Part shown: piece after piece, positions 1 through 8,101 of the stretch
Position numbering within the stretch: position 1 is the stretch's first letter
Layout: every line of letters starts with the position of its first letter
Source of the DNA: Thermodesulfovibrionales bacterium
Lineage (GTDB): Bacteria > Nitrospirota > Thermodesulfovibrionia > Thermodesulfovibrionales > UBA1546
NCBI GenBank assembly: GCA_919901705.1
Contig: CAKKPR010000173.1
Location: forward strand, 1-21,462
Reading direction: 5' to 3'
Length of the DNA stretch: 21,462 nucleotides
Program-made: the position numbers and the translations under genes
The notes under the pieces: model-generated
What the model was told of the DNA's origin: nothing
Database searches by the model: none
The model's input: the letters and a program-made list of their open reading frames with translations, nothing else

Positions 1-50
1 AGACCTCGTTATCTTTGCATCCGCTTCCTAACTTCTCGCAGCGTAGCGTA

Positions 51-106
51 GACTCGCCGAGGCGAGCCCGCTTGCTTGCTTTCACGAAGTGACTCGCCGA
101 GGCGAG
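51..106. repeat. Two copies of a short inverted repeat (REP-like)
   Basis: The 16-base unit gactcgccgaggcgag occurs at 51-66 and again at 91-106. Each copy is a near-palindrome with arms ctcgcc and ggcgag around a 2-base loop. The surrounding stretch (40-120) is unusually G/C-rich compared with the A/T-rich DNA that follows. This looks like part of an extragenic palindromic repeat cluster that marks the left border of the accessory genes. The rest of 1-281 shows no convincing gene or strong promoter. Confidence 0.6.
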
Positions 107-281
107 CTGCTCTTTTGAACTTTTAAACTTCCGCCCTCTTCAACGCTGCGGCAAGAAATGTGTAGTATTTCCATGTTGATTTCTGAGATACTATTGTAAG
201 ATTTGCACCGGGGTGTAATAGGACTATGAAATTTTTCAGACCAATAATCCATTTTTCTACTAAGGCAGATACGTTATTCGC

Positions 282-3200
282 ATGGAAGCACCTTTTACAA
301 TAAAAGCAATAGCCACTGAAAAGCGGACATCTCTTGTTGTCACTATGCCATCTGATATACGTGATGGCCCATGGGCCGCTGATTATGGTGAAGCATTGCA
401 TGAAATTTATTACAATACAGAACCACATATTACCGGGCTTCAATTTGACCTACAACAATGTGAATGGGCAGACCCGCTACCCTTGCTATCGTTTGGGCTT
501 ACACTGGCATATCATCGTTCTCGTGGCGAACATTATTCATCAAAACTATTACTTTCTTTAAAGAACAAGCGATTTCTAAAATTTGTTGCTCAGGAAGGCT
601 TCATGCGCACTATGCTGAGTAACAACATTGCAATCGAAGTTGATGGAGTAGAGATTGATGGAAAAAGAATTAAGGAGTACGAAAATATTTCTATTAATCT
701 GGCATATGTGAATAGTACCTGTATTCCTGCTGAGATTATCGATGTAAGTCACGGCATGGCAAGTATTGAAAAGTGGGTTGACGAAAGGATTGCTGTACCA
801 ATGGTGAAGACCGAGTCGCTTGTTCACGTTCGAGCAGGAGAGGAATTATTCTATAAACTGGGCGCATTATTAAAGGAGTGCATATCTAATGTCGCCACTC
901 ATGCATATCCGAGCGATAAACTACATTTATTCGGAGTTCCGACTTCAAAAAAATTTTTGGGAATATATGCAAGATTTCGGGAGGGTTTAATAGGGAAGGC
1001 AGGCAAAGAAAGTTTAGACCTGAGAGAAGCAATCAAAAATGAAGGGTCAGAGGATAAATATCCTAAGCTTGATAGTTCATATTTAACTGTTCGCAAAGGT
1101 TGCATTGAAGTTTTTGTCCTTGACCAAGGCGTCGGAATTGTCAGTACCATGAAAGACGTTATAAAAGGACCCAATTATCAACAATATAATTCTCAGTTTG
1201 GTGCCGCATGCGTGGCAGCTTTTGCCGATGGAGAAAGAGGTACCCAAAATAAAAGCTCAAGCCCGACTAGGCATGGTGGACTTCATCTAATTCACAGACT
1301 TCTTTCAGATAACAAAGATTATATAAGAGGTCTGGATGATAATTACTGGTTCGGTGCTCAAGTACCTATGCCAAAATCCGAGGATGCTGATAACGACACT
1401 ACCGTATCGAAAAAAAGAGTTGGCCGGCTAATACATGAGAATTCATCTAAAGCGAGGCGAGAAGATCGGATAAAAAAATATTTTCTGCCTGGATTGCATT
1501 GGCACATGAGATTATCTTGGCATAAGGATTCAGATACAACTGACAAAGATTATTGGATTCATTGGGAGGGAAATCTTGAAGATAACCCTTTGCTCGGAGC
1601 ATTCTTGGGTACATTTGCGAATTCGCGACCTGCAAACAGCATAGTAATAGACAATCGGTTTCCACCTTTCGGTGCCGAAAAGATTACAAAACAAAAAAAT
1701 GTTCATTCTATTCTGATATTTCTTGAGAAAGGATTATCGAAGAACCAGATATCGATGGCAATTGAGAAAGCTATGAAAGAAATTCCAGTTGCCGATGGCG
1801 CTATGATATTTATTGCCGACATCCCGCAATACGAATGTTCAACATATATTGAAGCGTTTTCTAACGGTTCATTTGAAATCACTAAATATTCAAAATTACG
1901 TCTTGCATCAAGAATTGTCCTTCTGAGTAAACGTTGTGATGTTGCATGTTTTAAGAAAAGCCAGAATAACGCTAAATTGTTCTCATTTGAATCCAAATTA
2001 AATGAAGCCGCGTCATTCTGCGATAATACGAGCGGGATGGGAAAAGATGAACCTACAAGTACTGCGGAGCTTTTGATGTGGATAAGGTTTCACGACTCAT
2101 ACATTTTCTGGAAATATATTGGACGAAACAGAAGAAAGTTTTTGTATTTGGCCGATAATGTGAAATGGAAAAAGGACAAGTATCTCAAAGGTTATCTTGA
2201 TTTTACAAAAATTCTTTCGGAGCCCTTCATATATGACCTTTTTTGTAATGCGCTTGAGCGAATCATCGGGCTGTCTCAGAAGAAGATTATAAAACTTGAG
2301 CCACTTGACATTCTGGTAAAAGGCTTGATCTATGAATTTAACAGTAGACATAGCGGATCAAATGCATCTGAGCGCGTAGAGATCGGAAGTGTTTTGGTAT
2401 CTGGTTCAACCATGAAATCTGCTTCGTTGCTAAAAAAAGAAACTCTTTGTATCCACTTCTTCAATCACCTTGACAGTAAAAGTTTTCAAGCAGGGGCGGA
2501 AGCCCCTCATTATGCTCTATTCTTATGGCCAACCGACGAAAAATTCCTTCAAGAAATGGATGCTACTAATATACAACCGCCATTGGAAAGAGTAGGCAGT
2601 ACACCGATAGTAGCACCCGGTGGGTGGAAGTATTTTCAATTACACCGCTTTGATGATAATAATCAAAGTTGCTATGCCTACGGTCCTCGTGAGACTTATG
2701 AGCTGATTCAACGTGCCAATCCGGAGTTGTTCCGGGCTGGACACTGGTATTACGAATCTCACCATGATTTTTTTACGACTAACATAATGCTTGCCCTGCG
2801 TCTGAGTTTCCTTGACAAACACGATTTGGCAATATTTCTTGTTGCCAATATTTTTAAAGCTTTAGATGTTAAGAAAGATGAATTAAATAAAACTGGATTG
2901 GAATGGCTGGAATTAACCAATAAAACAGGACAGGCGGAACATACTCTCCATCGTCACGTTTTCGAGAAAAAATATTCCTTAGTAGTGTATCCTTCACATC
3001 CGACAACAATTTTTGTTATTCAAAAAATTAAGAGTTTTTTTCTTGATTCCGATAAAGCAGACATGTCTGAAGCGCTGAAAAATAGAATAGCAGAAAAGCT
3101 TGGCAGGCTTACATCCATTTTCCCCATGCGCAACAGACGTGGATCCGCGTCAATGATTTTCCCCCCTTTAACTCTCTTGGAAATTGAAAAGAAATTGGAT

Positions 3201-4985
3201 AATGATTCAGATATATTGTATTTTGATGACGCCTTGGTGACGGGACGAACCCAAAGGGATCTAGAGGGTACACTATTAAGCCTAAACCTGGTAAGAAGCG
3301 TGGACCACCTCTGCATTATTGACAGGCGCAGATTGCCAGGGAAGGTATTAGATACAGATAAGTTTAAGATATTCATGCGCTTAGATATACCTCCTCTTGG
3401 AGACTCTGAAACCTGCCCCATGTGCAAGTCGTTATCAATACTTAACGCATTTGCCAAACACCTTACAAATAGAGTACAGGAGGTTATTTCCAACAATTGG
3501 TTTGAGGAGTGGAAATGCATGTCACCCATGATAAATTGGAAAGATCATGGCTTGCCTTTTCGTTACTACCAATCAAGCAAACAGACGAAGGACTTTCCAA
3601 TCAGATTCTCAACAAATGGAAAATATGAAGTTCTCGACGAAATACCGATGTTTAGTAATATCGGGTTACTTACTTATGTTACCGAGTTAAGCACGATGAC
3701 TTCCCGCGATGATCTTGCCCAGAAATACTGTAACAAAGAACCGCAACCTGAAGACCAAGCAAAAATTGCCCTTTTATGCAGTCAGATGCTTCTCTTTAGA
3801 AACGTTATAGACAATTCTTTACTACTCGATAATCTGACGCTATTATTAGCCTTATTGTGTAAGCAGGAAAATAGAAGTAATTACACATCATTAGCCGTTA
3901 TTACTTTGATGAATCAGGATATCGCGGTTTTAAGAAATATAGCGAAATCAATTGATGATGATATTGTCGGCAATGATGACGCTGTTATTTTTTATGCATA
4001 CCTTCTGTGGAGCGGCGTAATAAAAAAAGTTGAAGACTGCCCGCGACAATTAGGCATGAGGGCTGCAAGGATAATATTGGACAAATCAAAAAATGAACTC
4101 GAACAGTTTGATGCTTTCCATAATGAAATACTCACTAAGACCGGCGTACTTCACGCCAGACCTTTGCCGAAATTCTTAGCCGAGTCGTTAGAAAAGTTAA
4201 GTGACAGGGTGATATGGGATGTACTGGACAGTCTGGACAAACTCAAGTATATTCTTGAAAGGCTTGACCAGAATTTGTTAAGAACAGAGGACACAAAATA
4301 CGAGCAGTTACGAAAATCATTTGAAGAAAAGGCAGAAAAGATAAAGGATGATTTAAGGCAAAACCTCAACGGCGAACTCGTCGACGTAGTAGATGCTAAA
4401 AAGCAGGCTGAGAAACTGCTTAATGGGATATTAAAGAAAATCCATGAAATGATTTTTCTTGCCTTAGACGTTGATAGGGGTTATACCAGCCAGATTGAAA
4501 AAAGAATCAATCTTTGTTATGAGAGGATAGCTTGGAAGGATTTATTGCCGGGCGTGTCGTCAAAACCCACAATTAAGTTTTCACGCACAGGAAAACCATT
4601 CCCGGATCCAAATATGAAAAAAGTCTGGTGTTTATGGGACCGCATGGTAGAAAAGGAGGGCGTTGAGCACCTAGTTGGTAATGCCGGAAAAAATTGTTGC
4701 ACAAAGGAGATTGGAGATCCATGGGGCGAAGTGACTGGGAAAGCCCATATCTGGATTCAAATCGAATACTTCAAACGGCACTTGACGGTTAGATTTGCTA
4801 ATTATTCCGAAACCCCTTCTGACACGATAAAGAAGGAACTTAAGCGCACCTGTTATTATTCATACTCAAACGCAGAATTGGGAGTTGTGAACTATAAGAA
4901 CTTAAATGAAACTGTCGTATGTGGAGAAATTGATCTACCTTACGCAGGCTTTCTAAATTCCTTTAGTAGGAGGAGTAATGGCTGA
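282..4985 (+). CDS. Large GHKL-ATPase / phosphoribosyltransferase multidomain protein (putative sensor-effector)
   Basis: This 1567-residue protein matches no family I can name as a whole. Residues about 48-115 read like a STAS domain. Residues about 186-365 are a GHKL (histidine-kinase/Hsp90-type) ATPase: N box E199-x3-N203-x3-H207, G1 box D281-Q-G283-V-G285, G2 box RHGGLHL at 330-336. Residues about 815-1050 are a type I phosphoribosyltransferase: the PRPP loop YFDDALVTGRT ends at T990, with D982/D983 as the acidic pair and a CPMC pair (C1045, C1048) just after. Residues 1310-1400 are helical, and 1425-1560 resemble a degenerate second GHKL domain. Residues 400-810 are unassigned. No signal peptide or membrane segment, so it is probably cytoplasmic. 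ATG 282 is the first possible ATG after an in-frame stop at 261; its ribosome site is weak (aagg at 262-265). The end overlaps the next gene by 8 bases, so the two form an operon. Domain calls are firm for the ATPase and PRTase loops; the role (regulated nucleotide-active effector) is inference. Confidence 0.85.
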   Translation: MEAPFTIKAIATEKRTSLVVTMPSDIRDGPWAADYGEALHEIYYNTEPHITGLQFDLQQCEWADPLPLLSFGLTLAYHRSRGEHYSSKLLLSLKNKRFLKFVAQEGFMRTMLSNNIAIEVDGVEIDGKRIKEYENISINLAYVNSTCIPAEIIDVSHGMASIEKWVDERIAVPMVKTESLVHVRAGEELFYKLGALLKECISNVATHAYPSDKLHLFGVPTSKKFLGIYARFREGLIGKAGKESLDLREAIKNEGSEDKYPKLDSSYLTVRKGCIEVFVLDQGVGIVSTMKDVIKGPNYQQYNSQFGAACVAAFADGERGTQNKSSSPTRHGGLHLIHRLLSDNKDYIRGLDDNYWFGAQVPMPKSEDADNDTTVSKKRVGRLIHENSSKARREDRIKKYFLPGLHWHMRLSWHKDSDTTDKDYWIHWEGNLEDNPLLGAFLGTFANSRPANSIVIDNRFPPFGAEKITKQKNVHSILIFLEKGLSKNQISMAIEKAMKEIPVADGAMIFIADIPQYECSTYIEAFSNGSFEITKYSKLRLASRIVLLSKRCDVACFKKSQNNAKLFSFESKLNEAASFCDNTSGMGKDEPTSTAELLMWIRFHDSYIFWKYIGRNRRKFLYLADNVKWKKDKYLKGYLDFTKILSEPFIYDLFCNALERIIGLSQKKIIKLEPLDILVKGLIYEFNSRHSGSNASERVEIGSVLVSGSTMKSASLLKKETLCIHFFNHLDSKSFQAGAEAPHYALFLWPTDEKFLQEMDATNIQPPLERVGSTPIVAPGGWKYFQLHRFDDNNQSCYAYGPRETYELIQRANPELFRAGHWYYESHHDFFTTNIMLALRLSFLDKHDLAIFLVANIFKALDVKKDELNKTGLEWLELTNKTGQAEHTLHRHVFEKKYSLVVYPSHPTTIFVIQKIKSFFLDSDKADMSEALKNRIAEKLGRLTSIFPMRNRRGSASMIFPPLTLLEIEKKLDNDSDILYFDDALVTGRTQRDLEGTLLSLNLVRSVDHLCIIDRRRLPGKVLDTDKFKIFMRLDIPPLGDSETCPMCKSLSILNAFAKHLTNRVQEVISNNWFEEWKCMSPMINWKDHGLPFRYYQSSKQTKDFPIRFSTNGKYEVLDEIPMFSNIGLLTYVTELSTMTSRDDLAQKYCNKEPQPEDQAKIALLCSQMLLFRNVIDNSLLLDNLTLLLALLCKQENRSNYTSLAVITLMNQDIAVLRNIAKSIDDDIVGNDDAVIFYAYLLWSGVIKKVEDCPRQLGMRAARIILDKSKNELEQFDAFHNEILTKTGVLHARPLPKFLAESLEKLSDRVIWDVLDSLDKLKYILERLDQNLLRTEDTKYEQLRKSFEEKAEKIKDDLRQNLNGELVDVVDAKKQAEKLLNGILKKIHEMIFLALDVDRGYTSQIEKRINLCYERIAWKDLLPGVSSKPTIKFSRTGKPFPDPNMKKVWCLWDRMVEKEGVEHLVGNAGKNCCTKEIGDPWGEVTGKAHIWIQIEYFKRHLTVRFANYSETPSDTIKKELKRTCYYSYSNAELGVVNYKNLNETVVCGEIDLPYAGFLNSFSRRSNG
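4968..4980 (+). promoter_or_regulatory. Shine-Dalgarno and overlapping start of the receiver-phosphoesterase gene
   Basis: A strong aggagg (4968-4973) lies inside the end of the upstream gene, four bases before ATG 4978. The start overlaps the upstream stop in the string atggctga. This arrangement favours translational coupling and a fixed ratio of the two proteins. Confidence 0.75.
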
Positions 4986-6420
4986 TTTCCGGATAATGAT
5001 AATCGATGATGACCCGACGCGCAAGGAGAAATATGAAGCGGTTTTAAAGGCTAATTATGAACTGATTTTTATTACAAAAGCGAGTGACATTATTCAAATA
5101 GACTCGGAGAGGGTACATGCTTATCTCGTCGATGTCATTCTAGACGATTGGGATAATGAACTACCACAGGATGCAACCGAGAAAAGTCTATCGTACATTT
5201 TAGGGAAAATTAAGCAACAGTGCTCAGAATGCCCTGTGTTCCTTATAAGTAATTTACACCATCAGAATTCAGGACAATATGACCAAAGCATAAGTGAGCT
5301 TTTCAGACCCGCATTTAAGTACCATATCAATCATTTTTTTGCGTGGAGTGAGTTTTCAGAAAGTAAGCAGTCTGTAATTGGTACTATTGATCTTCAACTA
5401 AGAAAGCATTTTAGTCGGTCAGCTCTTTTTGTCAAACCTGATGACCCCGTAATAATTCTTCATCTTTCTGACTTACAGTTTGGCGATCCCGAAACATCTG
5501 ATAGTGCTTTTTTATCTGAAAAAACTATAGCGAAAGAATTACGCAAACAAGAACTCATTCCCGATATTGTCGTTTTTTCAGGCGACATTTCTTATCGTAG
5601 TCATTCGGAGGAGTATGAGCGAGCACATAACTGGATTTTGGATTTGTTTAAGGCGTTCTCTCCAAACGGAACATTCCAGGGTGACCGCGCACTTCTCGTG
5701 CCGGGCAACCACGACGTAAATATCCAACTGGGCCTATCGGGCTTGCTCGGTTATAATTTTAAGACAGATAAACCAAATATGAAAGGGAAAGATTTTAAGG
5801 ATTATTCTGAGTACGGTTTTGTACCATTTATGAAATTTGCGGCCCGCTTGACGGAAAATCAAAGATGGTCATATTTTGACAACAAATTGAATCTCGTTTT
5901 GGATAATTTTCTCCATTTAGGCTTACGCTTTTACTTGCTTAATAGCTGTTCAGAATTCGAACAAAGCGAGATTAACCGGGCGGGCGTTGACGAGAGTTCA
6001 ATGACTAATCTCTCCACACACACAGTTATTAAAGAACCTGAACACGTATTTTCTATTGCTGTATCTCATCATGGGCCATCTTGGCAATATCAGCCACGTA
6101 AGGAAAAATCAATTGAGAACTGGCCAAAGGTAGCAAAGTTTCTTGAAAATGTTGATTGTGGCTTATATTTACATGGGCATGTTCATGCGTGCGATGCACG
6201 TCTCTATGGCGCAGGCAATAGCATTAAGAACATGCTTCTGGTCAAAGCCGGAACACCGCATCTAAAACCCGGAAGTCGAGAGGAAGACGAGCCCAGAGGC
6301 TTTAATATTATTAAACTCATCCGCAATAACGGCCTTGTCATTGCAATTCAGTATTATAAAGTAAATATGATCAAATCGACAATCACGATAGAAACTGCAG
6401 TAGAATACAAGACTAATTGA
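4978..6420 (+). CDS. Receiver domain fused to calcineurin-like metallophosphoesterase
   Basis: Residues 1-125 are a response-regulator receiver domain: acidic cluster D10-D12, likely phosphoacceptor D52 in YLVDVIL, S91 in the Thr/Ser switch position, and K114 as a possible conserved Lys. Residues about 158-430 are a calcineurin-like metallophosphoesterase with all metal motifs in order: D165 in LSDLQFG, G202-D203, GNHD (243-246), H364-H365, and GHVH (400-403). The first motif is D-x-Q, not the commoner D-x-H. There is no DNA-binding output domain, so the expected output is phosphoesterase activity on a nucleotide, nucleic acid or phosphoprotein; the substrate cannot be told from the sequence. 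It overlaps the upstream GHKL/PRTase gene by 8 bases, and that protein's kinase-like ATPase domains are the obvious candidate partners of the receiver. No signal peptide is visible. Domain identity is firm; control by phosphorylation is inferred. Confidence 0.9.
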   Translation: MADFRIMIIDDDPTRKEKYEAVLKANYELIFITKASDIIQIDSERVHAYLVDVILDDWDNELPQDATEKSLSYILGKIKQQCSECPVFLISNLHHQNSGQYDQSISELFRPAFKYHINHFFAWSEFSESKQSVIGTIDLQLRKHFSRSALFVKPDDPVIILHLSDLQFGDPETSDSAFLSEKTIAKELRKQELIPDIVVFSGDISYRSHSEEYERAHNWILDLFKAFSPNGTFQGDRALLVPGNHDVNIQLGLSGLLGYNFKTDKPNMKGKDFKDYSEYGFVPFMKFAARLTENQRWSYFDNKLNLVLDNFLHLGLRFYLLNSCSEFEQSEINRAGVDESSMTNLSTHTVIKEPEHVFSIAVSHHGPSWQYQPRKEKSIENWPKVAKFLENVDCGLYLHGHVHACDARLYGAGNSIKNMLLVKAGTPHLKPGSREEDEPRGFNIIKLIRNNGLVIAIQYYKVNMIKSTITIETAVEYKTN

Positions 6421-6780
6421 TCCAAGTATTCTTGACACTATTTCTTTTTTCCCAACCTCGCCCCAACCCGCACACCTGGGAATCGCATAGCTTCGGCTAA
6501 TGTAGGCGACAGCTACTATACAAACTCCCATGGTTGTGATGGATATGCAGGGTGACGCAGTACGACTAGAAACCATGATATATTATGCAGAACAGGTTAC
6601 AAGTGTCAAACCTTCAAAATTCATTTAAACGCAAACCTCATCTCTTTACCTTTTTCTTTATCCGCTGACCCTTCTTTGCAGTCCCATAAACAGCTAATTC
6701 TTCCTTAACCAGAAGTCTTTGGCGTAGGGCGATATTAAAAGATTGAAATTGGCTGTAAAGGAATATAATATATCCTCATT
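6421..6780. other. 360-base gap with a possible decayed gene end
   Basis: There is no intact gene here. A small tagc-ttcg-gcta hairpin sits at 6488-6499 without a following T-run, so it is not a convincing terminator. On the minus strand, 6775 down to 6638 is open without a start codon and ends in a Lys/Arg-rich tail (KKGQRIKKKVKR, then stop) that looks like the 3' end of a once-real gene. The right end carries the promoter of the gene at 6781. I cannot assign the remnant to a family. Confidence 0.25.
6743..6769 (+). promoter_or_regulatory. Predicted sigma70-type promoter, near-leaderless
   Basis: The -35 ttgaaa (6743-6748) and -10 tataat (6764-6769) are separated by 15 bases, which is shorter than ideal. 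The -10 ends 11 bases before the ATG at 6781. The only purine-rich stretch (aaagga, 6757-6762) is too far from the ATG to be a normal ribosome site, so the mRNA would have a leader of only a few bases. Confidence 0.4.
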
Positions 6781-8085
6781 ATGTATAACCTCATAAGCTT
6801 TGCAGGGATATTTATCCTGATGGCTTTTGCCTGGACGATTTCTTCGGACAGGAAGGTCATCAACTGGAGGGTCATATTATGGGGGACTGTACTTCAGCTT
6901 GTATTTGCCATTTTTATATTTGTGATACCCGCAGGTTCAAAAGTATTCCTTTTTGTAAATGATGCAGTTGTAAAACTTCTCGACAGCGCAACAGCAGGAA
7001 CCAGATTCCTTTTCGGAAGGCTTGCCCTTCCTCCGGGAACAAAAAATGAGATGGGAGAAGAGTCACTGGGATTCATTCTGGCATTTCAGGCCCTGCCCAC
7101 AATAATATTTTTTGCAAGCCTCATGGGAGTGCTTTATTACATCGGCGTAATGCCGAGGCTCATAAAAATATTCTCAAGGGCATTCACAAAACTGATGAGG
7201 ATAAGCGGCGCAGAGTCCCTAAGTGTATCGAGCAACATCTTTGTGGGTGTTGAAGCAAATATGACAGTCCTGCCCTACCTCGGAAAGATGACAAAATCAG
7301 AATTATGCACGATACTCGCGGCAGGCATGTCTACGACTGCATCAAGCGTTCTTGCCCTTTATGTGTTCATACTTCAGTCAAAGTTCCCGACAATAGCAGG
7401 ACACCTTGTTTCAGCTTCTATTCTCTCTGCGACAGCGGCAATAGTTATGTCAAAGATTATAATGCCTGAAACAGAAAAACCCGAAACCCTTGGACTCGAA
7501 ATAGCCCCTTACTATCAGAAGGAATCCTCTGTCATGGAGGCGATTATAAATAATGCAAACGAAGGGGTTAAGATGGTGGTAGGAATAGTTGCGCTGCTGC
7601 TGGCGTTTCTTGGAATCGTAGCCCTCATAGATTTTCTCCTTTCAGGCGCAGGGATGAGATTGAATAATATTCTCGGCATTCAGATGGACTGGTACTTAAA
7701 AGGGCTTTTGGGTTATCTCTTCTATCCTTTTACACTTGTGATAGGAGTTCCCCCTTCTGATGCATTCGAGATATCAAAGCTCATTGGAGAAAGGGCAGTG
7801 CTCACCGAGGTGAAATCCTATCAGGACCTTTCAGCGCTTCTTACTTCCAATGCCTTGAAAGACCCGCGCTCTGCCGTATTAGCTGCTTATGCTTTAAACG
7901 GCTTTGCACATTTTGCATCTCTTGCAATATTTGTCGGCGGAACAGCAGCGCTTGTGCCTCACAGGACAAAAGACCTCTCATCAGTCGGTTTCCGGGCGCT
8001 GCTTGCTGCCACCCTCGCCTGTCTCATGACAGCAGCAGTTGCAGGGACATTTTTTACTGAAGGCTCAATACTTCTTGGGAAATAA
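6781..8085 (+). CDS. Concentrative nucleoside transporter (CNT/NupC family), divergent binding site
   Basis: This 434-residue, highly hydrophobic inner-membrane protein has the CNT layout: an N-terminal gate region, the LPTIIFFASLMGVLYY helix (105-120), an SxSSNIFVG segment (148-156), PYLGKMTKSEL (165-175), the STTASSVL stretch (185-192), and the C-terminal ALNGFAHFAS segment (371-380). The family imports nucleosides with Na+ or H+. Two places where classical members contact the nucleoside differ here: the usual GQTEAP reads GVEAN (156-160) and the usual GFANFSS reads GFAHFAS (374-380). The family call is secure, but the substrate may not be a standard nucleoside. The next gene starts 16 bases downstream, so they are likely co-transcribed. 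Length is normal for bacterial CNTs. Confidence 0.88.
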   Translation: MYNLISFAGIFILMAFAWTISSDRKVINWRVILWGTVLQLVFAIFIFVIPAGSKVFLFVNDAVVKLLDSATAGTRFLFGRLALPPGTKNEMGEESLGFILAFQALPTIIFFASLMGVLYYIGVMPRLIKIFSRAFTKLMRISGAESLSVSSNIFVGVEANMTVLPYLGKMTKSELCTILAAGMSTTASSVLALYVFILQSKFPTIAGHLVSASILSATAAIVMSKIIMPETEKPETLGLEIAPYYQKESSVMEAIINNANEGVKMVVGIVALLLAFLGIVALIDFLLSGAGMRLNNILGIQMDWYLKGLLGYLFYPFTLVIGVPPSDAFEISKLIGERAVLTEVKSYQDLSALLTSNALKDPRSAVLAAYALNGFAHFASLAIFVGGTAALVPHRTKDLSSVGFRALLAATLACLMTAAVAGTFFTEGSILLGK

Positions 8086-8101
8086 CAGGAAAGGCGCATA
8101 A

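Noticed and set aside
194..221. Promoter for the large ATPase gene (ttgtaa ... taatag or tgtaat)
   Set aside because: The best -10 candidates have poor matches or a spacer of 14 bases; not reliable enough to list.
123..443. Minus-strand 106-residue open frame at the left edge
   Set aside because: It overlaps the start of the large ATPase gene and has no recognisable domain. Its last 48 residues, outside the overlap, look mildly protein-like, but there is no ribosome site and no family match.
3020..3529. Minus-strand 169-residue open frame inside the large gene
   Set aside because: It lies opposite the PRTase loop of a clearly coding plus-strand frame and shows no motif; a shadow.
6488..6499. 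tagc-ttcg-gcta hairpin as terminator of the two-gene module
   Set aside because: The stem is only 4 pairs and no T-run follows, so it is too weak to call.
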